NCBI GenBank assembly: GCA_002315655.1
Contig: DCHO01000074.1
Location: 972 to 45,385 of the forward strand
Direction of reading: 5' to 3'
Length of the DNA: 44,414 nt
Origin: Christensenella sp. UBA1750
GTDB taxonomy: Bacteria; Bacillota; Clostridia; Christensenellales; UBA1750
The notes under the pieces were generated by a model that made no database searches, had not been told where the DNA came from, and saw only the letters and a list, made by a program, of their open reading frames with translations. Made by a program: the position numbers and the translations under genes. This document shows, piece by piece, positions 23,247 through 31,565 of this stretch. Every line of letters begins with the position of its first letter. The stretch's first letter is position 1.

Positions 23247-23696
23247 ATGGTTGACTATGTGGAAAAGGCAAGAGAAAACTTTCTTGCAGGCTATAACTGC
23301 TCTCAGGCTCTCGTGCTGGCCTTTGCGGATGTGACTGGCCTTACCAAAGAACAGGCTGTGCTTCTTTCTTCCTCCTTTGGGGGAGGCATGGGGAGACTGC
23401 GCGAGGTCTGCGGGGCACTGACCGGGCTTTTCATGGTGGACGGACTGCTGGAAGGCTATTGCGAACCCACCGACAAGGACGCAAAGGCCGCGCACTACGC
23501 CCGGATTCAGGAGCTTGCCGCAAAGTTCCGGGCGGAAATGGGCAGCATTCTGTGTCGGGAGCTGCTGGACAACCCTTCCACAACGCCCGTTCCCGATGAG
23601 CGTTCCAAGGAATATTATCAGGGAAGACCGTGCCTCAAAGCCGTCATGACGGCGGCTAAAATCGGGCAGGAAATTGTGGAAAACAGAAACATATAG
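23247..23696 (+). CDS. C_GCAxxG_C_C family protein
   Basis: A 149-residue protein with the family's cysteine pattern: NCSQAL near residue 18, FGGGMGRLREVCGALTG near 46-62, and later single cysteines near 72, 98 and 130. The domain often accompanies redox and metal-related genes and probably binds a metal or cluster, but no activity is established. Its close spacing after the Mrp-type ATPase suggests a shared transcript and possibly an Fe-S client relationship, which is inference. Confidence 0.85.
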   Translation: MVDYVEKARENFLAGYNCSQALVLAFADVTGLTKEQAVLLSSSFGGGMGRLREVCGALTGLFMVDGLLEGYCEPTDKDAKAAHYARIQELAAKFRAEMGSILCRELLDNPSTTPVPDERSKEYYQGRPCLKAVMTAAKIGQEIVENRNI

Positions 23697-23720
23697 TTTT
23701 TGTTAAATCCTGCAAAAATG

Positions 23721-23749
23721 TTGCAATGTGCCTTTGATTGTGGTATATT
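23721..23749 (+). promoter_or_regulatory. Sigma-A promoter of rpmE
   Basis: TTGCAA (23721-23726) and TATATT (23744-23749) are spaced by 17 bases, 63 bases before the ATG. Confidence 0.7.
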
Positions 23750-23811
23750 TAGAGAGATGTTGATGTTATCAACGCACAGACATTACTGTGGTTTGAAAGA
23801 GGTGAGATAAC

Positions 23812-24009
23812 ATGAAGGAAGGAATCCATCCGAAGTACGGCAAGGCGATCGTTCGCTGTGCTTGCGGCAACACCTTTGAGACCGGCTCCGTCAAGTCCGA
23901 GCTCAAGGTTGAAATTTGCTCCAAGTGCCATCCCTTCTTCACGGGCAAGCAGAAGCTTGTGGATACTGGTGGACGTGTTGACCGTTTCAAGAAGCGTTAC
24001 GGCATGTAA
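23812..24009 (+). CDS. rpmE: 50S ribosomal protein L31
   Basis: The 65 residues match bacterial L31 of the zinc-containing type: MKEGIHPKYG at the start, cysteines at positions 16, 18, 36 and 39 (C-A-C and C-S-K-C) and the closing GGRVDRFKKRYG. L31 bridges the ribosomal subunits. The presence of all four cysteines marks the zinc-replete form. It has its own promoter and terminator and heads the yqhQ-prmC-prfA region. Confidence 0.97.
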   Translation: MKEGIHPKYGKAIVRCACGNTFETGSVKSELKVEICSKCHPFFTGKQKLVDTGGRVDRFKKRYGM

Positions 24010-24020
24010 TGCAGAAACTA

Positions 24021-24053
24021 AAGTGCAGAGGGGAAACCATCTGCACTTTTTTT
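24021..24053 (+). terminator. Intrinsic terminator after rpmE
   Basis: AAGTGCAGA (24021-24029) pairs with TCTGCACTT (24040-24048), followed by TTTTT. Read-through would feed the DUF1385 gene that starts 21 bases later. Confidence 0.85.
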
Positions 24054-24073
24054 ACGATAAGCGGAGAAAAACA

Positions 24074-25120
24074 ATGGAAAAGAAAGAGAAAAAGGTCTAT
24101 ATCGGCGGTCAGGCCGTGATGGAGGGCGTGATGATGCGCGCCCCCGACAAGCAGGCTATTGCCGTGCGACGTGTCGATAATCACAAGATCGAAACCTATG
24201 TGACCGACATAACCCCGCCTGCCAAGAAACATAAGTTCTACGGCTGGCCCATCGTGCGCGGCGTGGTTGCTTTCGTCAATTCGCTGGTCATGGGCATGGA
24301 CACCATCACCCGCTCTGCGGAAATGATGGGGGACGATTCCGTACAGGAGGAACCAAATAAGTTTGAAAAGTGGCTCTCCAAGGTCACAGGCAAGAACGAG
24401 AACGACATTATGATGTTCTTTGCCGTGGTACTGGCCATCATCCTTTCCGTGGGGCTGTTCTTTGTGCTGCCCTCTCTGGCGGGTTCCGGCTTAAATAAGC
24501 TGCTGCCGGGTCATGTGGTGCTGGTAAACCTCATCGAGGGCATGATCCGCATCATCATCTTTCTTGCTTACATTATCGCGGTCTCCCAGATCAAGGAGAT
24601 CAAGCGTGTGTTCATGTACCACGGCGCGGAGCACAAGACCGTCTATTGCCACGAGCACGAGGAAGAACTGACGGTGGAGAACTGTATGAAGTACCCCGTC
24701 ATGCACCCCCGCTGCGGCACGGCGTTCCTGTTCCTTGTGATGATCATTTCCATTCTGATTACTTCCATTGCATCGGTTTTCGGGCTGGATAACAACGTGC
24801 TGACCCGCGTGCTTGTACGTCTTGTGCTGCTGCCCGTCATTGCGGGCGTGTCCTATGAGCTGCTGCAATATTTGGGCAAGCATGAAAACCGCTGCTCGAA
24901 GATTCTCCGCTGGCCGGGAATGCAGCTGCAAAGACTGACCGCCAAAGAGCCGACAGAAGACATGGTGGAGGTCGCCATCGTCGCCATGAAGCTGGCGGCG
25001 GGCATCCCCTGGGAGCCGGAGCAGGACGAGGAGGAAGCGGAGGAGACCGAAGCAGCGAAAGTTTCCGAGGAATCCCCCGAAGTGCAGGAAGATACGGAAG
25101 ACGAGGAGCCGAAGGGTTGA
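24074..25120 (+). CDS. DUF1385 family membrane protein (YqhQ type)
   Basis: About 348 residues. The opening YIGGQAVMEGVMMRAPDKQA is the hallmark of DUF1385. Four or more transmembrane segments lie at roughly 120-230, with MYHGAEHKTVYCHEHEEELTVE and HPRCGTAFLFLVM between them, and an acidic Glu-rich tail closes the protein. The conserved histidines and cysteines suggest metal binding. Function is unknown, though the gene is often kept between rpmE and prmC/prfA in Firmicutes. The ATG at 24074 is used; the longer open frame runs through rpmE. Its stop overlaps the TTG start of prmC. Confidence 0.9.
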   Translation: MEKKEKKVYIGGQAVMEGVMMRAPDKQAIAVRRVDNHKIETYVTDITPPAKKHKFYGWPIVRGVVAFVNSLVMGMDTITRSAEMMGDDSVQEEPNKFEKWLSKVTGKNENDIMMFFAVVLAIILSVGLFFVLPSLAGSGLNKLLPGHVVLVNLIEGMIRIIIFLAYIIAVSQIKEIKRVFMYHGAEHKTVYCHEHEEELTVENCMKYPVMHPRCGTAFLFLVMIISILITSIASVFGLDNNVLTRVLVRLVLLPVIAGVSYELLQYLGKHENRCSKILRWPGMQLQRLTAKEPTEDMVEVAIVAMKLAAGIPWEPEQDEEEAEETEAAKVSEESPEVQEDTEDEEPKG

Positions 25121-25941
25121 AAGTCGCAGATTTGCTGAAATTGGGGCAAAACGCCTTGGAAGGAAGCCCGGATGCCAAATGGGACGCAAAGGAGCTGCTG
25201 CTTTCCGTCTTCCACAAGGACAGAAACAGCTTGGTTTCCATCCTGCGGGAAGAAGTCTCCGATGAACAGAAGGAACAGTACATCGACCTTCTGACGCAGC
25301 GCAAAAGCGGAACGCCCCTGCAATACATTTTGCACGAAGCGTGGTTCATGGGTCTGCCCTTCTATGTGGATGAAAATGTGCTGATTCCCCGGCAGGACAC
25401 CGAGCTGCTCTGCGAGGAAGCCCTGAAAATTGCGGAAAAAGAACAATTTTTGACCGCTCTTGATCTGTGCACCGGCAGCGGCGCGTTGGCGGTTTCCCTT
25501 GCAAAGTACGGAAAACTTTCCGTTTCCGCCACAGACATAAGCGACGGTGCACTTTCCGTTGCCAAGCGCAACGCCGAGCAGAATCAAACGAACGTCACCT
25601 TTTATCAGGGGGATTTTCTGAACCCTGTGCAGGGACAGCGGTTTGACCTCATTGTGTGCAATCCGCCCTATCTGACGAAATCCGACATGGAGGAATTGCA
25701 GGAAGAAGTTAAAAAGGAACCCGCACTTGCGCTGTTTGGCGGGGAAGACGGGCTGACCTTTTACCGCAGATTGGAACGGGAAGCGGAAAGTTTCCTCAAC
25801 GACAACGGTGTGCTGATGATGGAGATCGGCAGCGCACAGGGGAAAGCTGTGATGAGGCTTTTTTCCGCGTGGAATCCCTGTCTTTTACAGGACTTGAACG
25901 GGCTTGATCGGGTGGTTATCGCCCGTAAGCCTAAACGATAA
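25117..25941 (+). CDS. prmC: Release factor glutamine methyltransferase PrmC
   Basis: Methylates the glutamine of the GGQ motif in release factors. The 274 residues comprise an N-terminal helical domain, the substrate-contacting GTPLQYILHEAWFMGLPF near 68, VLIPRQDTELL near 88, the SAM motif ALDLCTGSGALAVSLA near 112 and the catalytic NPPYL near 179. It begins with TTG overlapping the previous stop. The gene for its substrate, prfA, follows directly. Confidence 0.95.
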   Translation: MKVADLLKLGQNALEGSPDAKWDAKELLLSVFHKDRNSLVSILREEVSDEQKEQYIDLLTQRKSGTPLQYILHEAWFMGLPFYVDENVLIPRQDTELLCEEALKIAEKEQFLTALDLCTGSGALAVSLAKYGKLSVSATDISDGALSVAKRNAEQNQTNVTFYQGDFLNPVQGQRFDLIVCNPPYLTKSDMEELQEEVKKEPALALFGGEDGLTFYRRLEREAESFLNDNGVLMMEIGSAQGKAVMRLFSAWNPCLLQDLNGLDRVVIARKPKR

Positions 25942-25955
25942 AGGAGAAAAACAAA

Positions 25956-27029
25956 ATGGTCAATTTAATGGACAAGCTGGAAGCCCTTGCGGTTCGCTAC
26001 GACGAATTGCAGGTGCGTCTGTCCCAGCCCGAGACCTTAAACGATATGGACAACTGGCGCAGGCTTATGAAGGAGCACGCCGACATGGAAGAACTCATGG
26101 GCGCGTACAACGAGTACAAGACCGTGCTGGACAACATCGCCGAAGCCAAGGAAATGCTCTCCGACGAGGACATGAAGGACATGGCCAAGGAAGAACTGGC
26201 CGAATTGGAGCCGCAGGTGGAGCCGCTGGAACGCAAACTCCAGCTTCTTCTGCTGCCCAAGGACCCCAACGATGAAAAGAACGTTATCATCGAATTCCGC
26301 GCCGGCACCGGCGGCGAGGAAGCCGCGCTGTTTGCCTCTGAATTGGTGCGGATGTATTCTCACTATGCAGATGCCCGGGGCTGGAAAACCGAGGAACTGG
26401 ACTCCAACCTGACGGAACTTGGCGGCGTGAAGGAATTGTCCATGATGATTTCCGGCGCGGGTGCTTACTCCCGCCTCAAATATGAATCCGGCGCACACCG
26501 CGTCCAGCGCGTGCCCGAAACCGAGTCCGGCGGGCGCATCCACACCTCCGCCGCCACCGTGGCCGTCATGCCCGAGGTGGATGACGTGGAGGTAGAGATC
26601 AACCCCAACGACCTGCGCATCGACACCTACCGCTCCGGCGGTGCGGGCGGTCAGCACGTCAACCGTACCGACTCCGCCGTGCGCATCGTGCACAACCCTA
26701 CGGGCATCGTGGTGCAGTGCCAGAACGAGCGCAGCCAGATTCAGAACCGCGAACAGGCCATGCGTATGCTGCGCGCCAAGCTCTGGGAAAAGGCCATGGA
26801 GGAACAGCAGAGCGAGGTTTCCGAGTTCCGCAAAAACCAGGTGGGCAGCGGCGACCGCTCCGAGCGCATCCGCACCTACAATTATCCCCAGGGGCGCGTC
26901 ACCGACCACCGTATCAATTATACATCCTATAAGCTCAACAACTTTTTGAACGGCGACATGGACGAAATTTTGGATGCCTTGATCGTTGCCGACCAGACCG
27001 CAAGACTGCAGGCCGAGAACATCGGCTAA
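25956..27029 (+). CDS. prfA: Peptide chain release factor 1
   Basis: Terminates translation at UAA and UAG. The 357 residues include the coiled N-terminal domain, the codon-recognition region around PETESGGRIHTSAATV (the PxT-type motif P-E-T near 187) and the catalytic GGAGGQHVNRTDSAVR loop near 228-243. Length is normal. The AAAGGAG site lies 9 bases before the ATG. It follows prmC, whose product modifies its GGQ glutamine. Confidence 0.97.
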   Translation: MVNLMDKLEALAVRYDELQVRLSQPETLNDMDNWRRLMKEHADMEELMGAYNEYKTVLDNIAEAKEMLSDEDMKDMAKEELAELEPQVEPLERKLQLLLLPKDPNDEKNVIIEFRAGTGGEEAALFASELVRMYSHYADARGWKTEELDSNLTELGGVKELSMMISGAGAYSRLKYESGAHRVQRVPETESGGRIHTSAATVAVMPEVDDVEVEINPNDLRIDTYRSGGAGGQHVNRTDSAVRIVHNPTGIVVQCQNERSQIQNREQAMRMLRAKLWEKAMEEQQSEVSEFRKNQVGSGDRSERIRTYNYPQGRVTDHRINYTSYKLNNFLNGDMDEILDALIVADQTARLQAENIG

Positions 27030-27047
27030 GGAAGGAAGCGCATACCC

Positions 27048-28070
27048 ATGCTTACGGAAGTTCTGCCGCCTTCCGAGGAAACCATAAACAAAGCCGCAGA
27101 AATTCTGCAAAACGGCGGCCTCATCGGTCTGCCGACCGAGACCGTTTACGGCCTTGGCTGTGACGCGAGAAACGCACAGGCCTGTCTTTCGGTCTTTGCC
27201 GCAAAGGGCAGACCTGCGGACAATCCGCTGATTGTGCATATCAGCAACCTTTCCATGCTCTCCGATATTGTGTCGGAGATTCCGTCAAAGGCGAAAATCC
27301 TCATGGATGCCTTCTGGCCGGGGCCGCTGACCATCATCATGCCCAAATGCGACAAAATCCCCAAGGAAGCCACCGCAAACCTTGACACTGTTGCCGTGCG
27401 CTTCCCGGTGCATCCTGTCGCCATGGCGATTATCGAGAAGGCAGGGCTTCCCGTGGCTGCACCGTCGGCAAACCTCTCCGGCAGACCTTCCACCACCACT
27501 GCCGAGCACGTTTTCCGTGATCTGAACGGAAAAATCCCGCTCATTGTGGACGGCGGCGCCTGTCAGGTGGGCTTGGAAAGCACCGTTGTGGACGCGACCA
27601 AGGAGAATATTGTTCTTTTGCGCCCCGGCGGAATCACAAGAGAGATGCTGGAAGAAGCCTTGGGCGAACCTGTCGCTCTTGGAAAAGGGGTCATGGAGCC
27701 GCTCAAAGACGGTGAAAAAGCCCTGTCTCCGGGACTTCTCCACAAGCACTACGCTCCCAAAGCCGAAGTCAAGGTCATATTGGGGGAGGAAAGCAAGCGG
27801 TGTGCTTTCATCCGCGAGGAAGCGAAGAATTGCGCACGCCCCTGCGTGCTGTGTATGGAGCAGAACCGGGAAAATTTTGAAGGAATCCCGGTGCTTTCCG
27901 CCGGAAACACACCCGAGGAATACGCCCACAACCTCTTTGCCGCGCTGCGTCAGGCAGACGATTTAGGCTATACGCAGGTTTTCGCAGAAGGCCTTGACCT
28001 CTCCGGCGTGGGGCTGGCGGTCATGAACCGCGTGGAGCGCGCGGCGGGCTTCCATGTCATCACTCTGTAA
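27048..28070 (+). CDS. ywlC: Threonylcarbamoyl-AMP synthase (Sua5/YwlC type)
   Basis: Makes threonylcarbamoyl-AMP for the t6A37 tRNA modification. The 340 residues show the YrdC domain with GGLIGLPTETVYGLGCDARN near residue 24, KGRPADNPLIVHI near 57, and PVAAPSANLSGRPS near 142-155. A C-terminal Sua5 domain (about 230-340) begins after SPGLLHKHYAP, so this is the long form rather than TsaC. It follows prfA and precedes ywlE, the standard Firmicutes order. Confidence 0.94.
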   Translation: MLTEVLPPSEETINKAAEILQNGGLIGLPTETVYGLGCDARNAQACLSVFAAKGRPADNPLIVHISNLSMLSDIVSEIPSKAKILMDAFWPGPLTIIMPKCDKIPKEATANLDTVAVRFPVHPVAMAIIEKAGLPVAAPSANLSGRPSTTTAEHVFRDLNGKIPLIVDGGACQVGLESTVVDATKENIVLLRPGGITREMLEEALGEPVALGKGVMEPLKDGEKALSPGLLHKHYAPKAEVKVILGEESKRCAFIREEAKNCARPCVLCMEQNRENFEGIPVLSAGNTPEEYAHNLFAALRQADDLGYTQVFAEGLDLSGVGLAVMNRVERAAGFHVITL

Positions 28071-28083
28071 AGGAGCGAACCCA

Positions 28084-28584
28084 ATGAATATTCTTTTTGT
28101 CTGCACCGAGAACACCGACCGTTCCGTCGTGGCAGAGGAATTGTGCCGCATGATGGCGCGGGAATTGGAGATTTCCGATTTGGTTCTGCGCTCTGCGGGC
28201 ACCGATGCTGTGGACGGCTTAAACCCTTCCTTCGGCGCGTGCGCGGTGATTGCCGATTTAGGCAACGACAATATTTACAACCACCTGTCGCGGAGCCTCA
28301 ATGAAGACCTCATCGAGGATGCTGACCTGATTCTCACTATGACAAAGCAGAATCTGTCCGATGTGCTTGCCTTTTCCGCCAAGGCGGAAGGGAAGGCCTA
28401 CACGATTCTTAACTACACGGCCGGAAGCGAGGAAGACATCGAAGATCCCTTCGGCGGGGATTCGCTGACCTACCAAAAGACGCTGGACAAATTGGAGCTG
28501 GCGCTGGCAGTGCTGCTGCTCAAGCTCTATCCTGAGCATGAGGACGAGATCCGCTCCGTGTACGGCGGACAAAATAATGTGTAA
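28084..28584 (+). CDS. ywlE: Low-molecular-weight phosphatase, YwlE-like (protein-arginine phosphatase type)
   Basis: A 166-residue phosphatase with the C-x5-R loop at residues 7-13, CTENTDRS, and the general-acid aspartate loop in EDPFGGDSLTYQ near 120. The threonine at position 11 is the residue that in Bacillus YwlE selects phosphoarginine. The usual loop is CTGNTCRS; here glycine 9 is glutamate and cysteine 12 is aspartate, so the disulfide that protects the nucleophile in YwlE cannot form. The position between ywlC and rpiB is as in Bacillus. I start at the ATG 28084; the frame is open from 28054. Confidence 0.85.
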   Translation: MNILFVCTENTDRSVVAEELCRMMARELEISDLVLRSAGTDAVDGLNPSFGACAVIADLGNDNIYNHLSRSLNEDLIEDADLILTMTKQNLSDVLAFSAKAEGKAYTILNYTAGSEEDIEDPFGGDSLTYQKTLDKLELALAVLLLKLYPEHEDEIRSVYGGQNNV

Positions 28585-28611
28585 GAAAACGTAAAACATG
28601 GCACGTCTGCC

Positions 28612-28640
28612 TTTCCATTTTCCGACAATCGCGCTATAAT
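28612..28640 (+). promoter_or_regulatory. Sigma-A promoter of rpiB-upp
   Basis: TTTCCA (28612-28617) and a perfect TATAAT (28635-28640) are spaced by 17 bases, followed by TTGGGGAGG before the rpiB ATG. Confidence 0.7.
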
Positions 28641-28674
28641 AGAACCAGAATGTGTTTGGGGAGGATTTTTGACT

Positions 28675-29121
28675 ATGATTGCTCTTGGAAGTGACCATGC
28701 GGGCTACAATCTGAAGCTCGCCATCATCGAACATCTGAAGGAAAAAGGCATCGAGTGTGAGGACTTGGGCTGCTACGGCTCCGAGCGTGTGGACTATCCC
28801 GTTTACGGGCAGAAGGTCGCAGAGGCCGTCGCAGCGGGACAGTATCAGTACGGCATCATCTGCTGCGGCACCGGCATCGGCATCTCCTTGGCTGCCAACA
28901 AGGTGCCCGGCATCCGCTGTGCGGTGTGCTCCGACACCTATTCCGCCAAGTACACTCGTTTGCACAATGACGCAAATATGCTGGCCATGGGCGAGCGCGT
29001 TGTTGGGCAGGGGCTTGCCTGTGAGATCGTGGATGCGTTCTTATCCGCCGAGTTTGAAGGCGGCAGACACGCAAAACGTGTCGATCTCATCCGTGAAATC
29101 GAGAAAAAATACAACAAATAA
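28675..29121 (+). CDS. rpiB: Ribose 5-phosphate isomerase B
   Basis: Interconverts ribose 5-phosphate and ribulose 5-phosphate. The 148 residues begin IALGSDHAGYNLKLAI. The active-site cysteine is in GIICCGTGIGISLAANK near 62-77, followed by VCSDTYSAKYTRLHNDANML and a closing helix with RHAKRVDLIREIE. I chose the ATG at 28675 over the TTG at 28669 because of spacing to the GGGGAGG site. The next gene, upp, begins 20 bases later; both feed PRPP-linked nucleotide salvage. Confidence 0.95.
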   Translation: MIALGSDHAGYNLKLAIIEHLKEKGIECEDLGCYGSERVDYPVYGQKVAEAVAAGQYQYGIICCGTGIGISLAANKVPGIRCAVCSDTYSAKYTRLHNDANMLAMGERVVGQGLACEIVDAFLSAEFEGGRHAKRVDLIREIEKKYNK

Positions 29122-29141
29122 TTTTTGAAGGAGATATAAAC

Positions 29142-29771
29142 ATGGGAAAACTCTTTGTCATGGATCATCCGCTCATTCAGCACAAGCTCTCTCTCATGCG
29201 CGACAAGAACACCGGCTCCAAGGAATTCCGCGAACTGCTCAACGAGATCGCCATGCTCATGGCCTACGAAACCACCCGCGATTTCCCCGTGGAAGATGTG
29301 GAAGTCGAAACCCCCATCCAGAAGTGCACCACCAAGATGCTGGCCGGTAAGAAGGTCGCTGTTGTGCCCATCCTGCGCGCCGGTTTGGGAATGCTGGACG
29401 GCGTTCTGGAAATTCTCCCTGCCGCCAAGGTCGGTCACATCGGTCTGTACCGTGACCCCCGCACCTTAGAACCCGTGGAATACTACTGCAAGCTGCCCAC
29501 CGACATTGAGGAGCGCGAGATCATCGTTCTCGATCCCATGCTGGCGACCGGCGGTTCTTCCTCCGCAGCCATCCAGTTTATCAAGAACCGCGGCGGAAAG
29601 CACATCCGCATGATGAACCTGATTGCCGCACCCGAGGGCATTGCCCGCGTGCAGGAAGATCATCCCGACGTGGACATCTACGTTGCCGCGCAGGATGAAA
29701 AGCTCAACGAGCACGGCTACATCATCCCCGGTTTGGGCGATGCGGGCGACAGACTGTTTGGCACCAAATAA
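29142..29771 (+). CDS. upp: Uracil phosphoribosyltransferase
   Basis: Salvages uracil to UMP using PRPP. The 209 residues match Upp: HPLIQHKLSLMRDKNTGSK-type start, LRAGLGMLDGVLEILPAA near 88, the PRPP loop LDPMLATGGSSSAAI near 130-144 and the uracil-binding GYIIPGLGDAGDRLFGTK at the end. An AAGGAG site precedes the ATG and a terminator follows. Confidence 0.97.
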   Translation: MGKLFVMDHPLIQHKLSLMRDKNTGSKEFRELLNEIAMLMAYETTRDFPVEDVEVETPIQKCTTKMLAGKKVAVVPILRAGLGMLDGVLEILPAAKVGHIGLYRDPRTLEPVEYYCKLPTDIEEREIIVLDPMLATGGSSSAAIQFIKNRGGKHIRMMNLIAAPEGIARVQEDHPDVDIYVAAQDEKLNEHGYIIPGLGDAGDRLFGTK

Positions 29772-29781
29772 GATAAACAAG

Positions 29782-29812
29782 GGCTTGGCAGGAACAACCG
29801 CCAAGCCTTTTT
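29782..29812 (+). terminator. Intrinsic terminator after upp
   Basis: GGCTTGGC (29782-29789) pairs with GCCAAGCC (29800-29807), followed by TTTTT. Confidence 0.85.
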
Positions 29813-29834
29813 CGCGCTGATGGAGGAACAGGGT

Positions 29835-30482
29835 ATGAACAAGATAAACTACCAAAAGGAATTGGAGAAAACGCTGGCAAGTCTTGGGGATAAGGTGCCC
29901 CATCTGCTGCTCCACGCCTGCTGTGCGCCCTGTTCCTCCTATGTGCTGGAATACTTATCCGACTATTACGAAATCACCGTTCTGTATTACAACCCGAACA
30001 TTTCCCCGGAGGAGGAATATATCACCCGCGCCAACGAGGAAAGGCGGCTGATCGAAAGCCAGCCGCACAAGCATCCTGTTCATTTTATCATGGGGGAATA
30101 TGAGCCGCAAAAGTTTTATGCCGCCGTGCGTGGGCTTGAAAACGAGCCGGAGTGCGGGAAACGGTGCAAAATCTGCTACGAAATGCGATTGCGCAAAGCC
30201 GCAGAGGTGGCAAGAGAAATCAATGCGGACTGCTTTACGACCTCGCTTACCGTCGGCCCCTTGAAGGACGGACAGGTGATGAACGAAATGGGCGCAAAAA
30301 TCGAAGCGGAGACAGGGATTCCCTATCTCCGCTCCGATTTCAAAAAGAAAAACGGCTATCTGCGCTCCATTGAGCTGTCCAAGGAATACAATTTATATCG
30401 TCAGAACTATTGCGGCTGTATTTTCTCCAAAATGGCGAGGGAAAAGGAGGAATCAGAGAAGGGAAGCGATCTTCTCGGATAA
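29835..30482 (+). CDS. queH: Epoxyqueuosine reductase QueH
   Basis: QueH performs the last step of queuosine synthesis on tRNA, reducing epoxyqueuosine without cobalamin. The 215 residues carry its cysteine signatures: HACCAPCSSYVLEYL near 27, YYNPNISPEEEY, CGKRCKICYEMRL near 110, TTSLTVGPLKDG and the closing RQNYCGCIFS. The ATG at 29835 follows a TGGAGGAAC site; the in-frame ATG at 29820 forms part of that site and is less likely. The 3' end overlaps the convergent SGNH gene by 30 bases. Confidence 0.93.
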   Translation: MNKINYQKELEKTLASLGDKVPHLLLHACCAPCSSYVLEYLSDYYEITVLYYNPNISPEEEYITRANEERRLIESQPHKHPVHFIMGEYEPQKFYAAVRGLENEPECGKRCKICYEMRLRKAAEVAREINADCFTTSLTVGPLKDGQVMNEMGAKIEAETGIPYLRSDFKKKNGYLRSIELSKEYNLYRQNYCGCIFSKMAREKEESEKGSDLLG

Positions 30483-31559
30483 TGCCTTGGCCGCGCTCTT
30501 ATGCATCGGCAGTCCAGGATGAAATCTGGCGCCGTAGCCGTCTGCAGGTTCGTTTGGAAGACGGAAATACTCGGTCTTACTGTCGCCCGTGTCCGCGCAG
30601 AAGTGATTGACGGTCTCGATAATGGCTTCTTCCAGCGGATTGCCCAGCATCCCGTGACACCAGAGGATGTGCGCATTCGGGTTGCACGCCCGCACGGTGC
30701 ACAGGAAATCGTACTGCGCCTTCTGCAAACGCGCTAAATCTTCCGCATTCTTGGTGCCGTCCTCGTTGTGACGTTGCTGAAAGCTCTCGCCCGTCACAGG
30801 GTCAACGTGCGGCGGCTGGGTGAAGGCGGAATTGTCGTTCGCGCCTAAGTTGATGACCACCACATTCGCGTTCCACTTTTCAAAATCGTTGTTTTCATGC
30901 GCCCCAAGGAGGGCGTTTTTCTGCCCCCCAACGGTACCGCAGACCTGCTTGTAATAGAGCGGAAGGGCGCATTTCGGGTCGTTGTCCCAGGAGGAGAGCG
31001 AACCCCAGCCGCTCTCGGAGAGCACACGCAAATCGGCGTTGAGAATTTGCCCGGTCATGTAAGCATACCCGCGCACGGCGGAGAACAGGAAGGGCAGCCA
31101 GTCGGTTTCGTCCTTTGCCCCGATTGCGCCCTCGGCGGAGGTGATGGAATCGCCGATAATCTCCAATTTGAGGGATTTTTCGGGGATAGGCAGGAAGGCA
31201 CCGTCCGTCTCGATGCTGTGGAGAATAAGACAGGTCGCATCGTCCGTGGGCTGGGACTGCACATCCTTGATGATCTCCACATGATTTATCTTTTCAGGAT
31301 TCATGTTGAGCAGAATGGGAACCGTGTGCCGCCCCTTTTGGAGCGGGAACCGCGCAATGTGCGTGCCGTTGAGAACCACGGAAACCCACTGTTCAAACAG
31401 TTCATAGTCGGTTTCCACATCGAGAAACAGGTCTTTGCCCTTCCAGTTCATCTCCATGCCGCTGCACGACCAAAACAGCGCGACCTGATCGCCCGAAAAC
31501 CCGTTACGCCCGTGAAACAGTAGATTCGGAATCTCCCGAATGTTGTATTTCATTTTCAT
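30453..31559 (-). CDS. SGNH/GDSL hydrolase, carbohydrate-esterase-like (CE2 type)
   Basis: A 368-residue protein with an N-terminal beta-rich domain (about 1-120) and a C-terminal SGNH hydrolase domain. The nucleophile serine is in IIGDSITSAEG near 137, VVINLGANDNS near 240 supplies the asparagine, and HPGLPMHKSAA near 347 the catalytic histidine. This two-domain arrangement resembles CE2 acetyl esterases that deacetylate xylan and mannan. There is no signal peptide. It starts right after the GH2 gene, with AAGGAGAA overlapping the GH2 stop, so the two are probably co-transcribed to trim acetylated manno-oligosaccharides (inference). Confidence 0.85.
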   Translation of the reverse strand: MKMKYNIREIPNLLFHGRNGFSGDQVALFWSCSGMEMNWKGKDLFLDVETDYELFEQWVSVVLNGTHIARFPLQKGRHTVPILLNMNPEKINHVEIIKDVQSQPTDDATCLILHSIETDGAFLPIPEKSLKLEIIGDSITSAEGAIGAKDETDWLPFLFSAVRGYAYMTGQILNADLRVLSESGWGSLSSWDNDPKCALPLYYKQVCGTVGGQKNALLGAHENNDFEKWNANVVVINLGANDNSAFTQPPHVDPVTGESFQQRHNEDGTKNAEDLARLQKAQYDFLCTVRACNPNAHILWCHGMLGNPLEEAIIETVNHFCADTGDSKTEYFRLPNEPADGYGARFHPGLPMHKSAAKALSEKIASLL

Positions 31560-31565
31560 TTCTCC

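Noticed and set aside
26037..27239. A 400-codon open frame on the minus strand opposite prfA
   Set aside because: Same cause: a biased sense gene, no recognisable motifs and no ribosome binding site.
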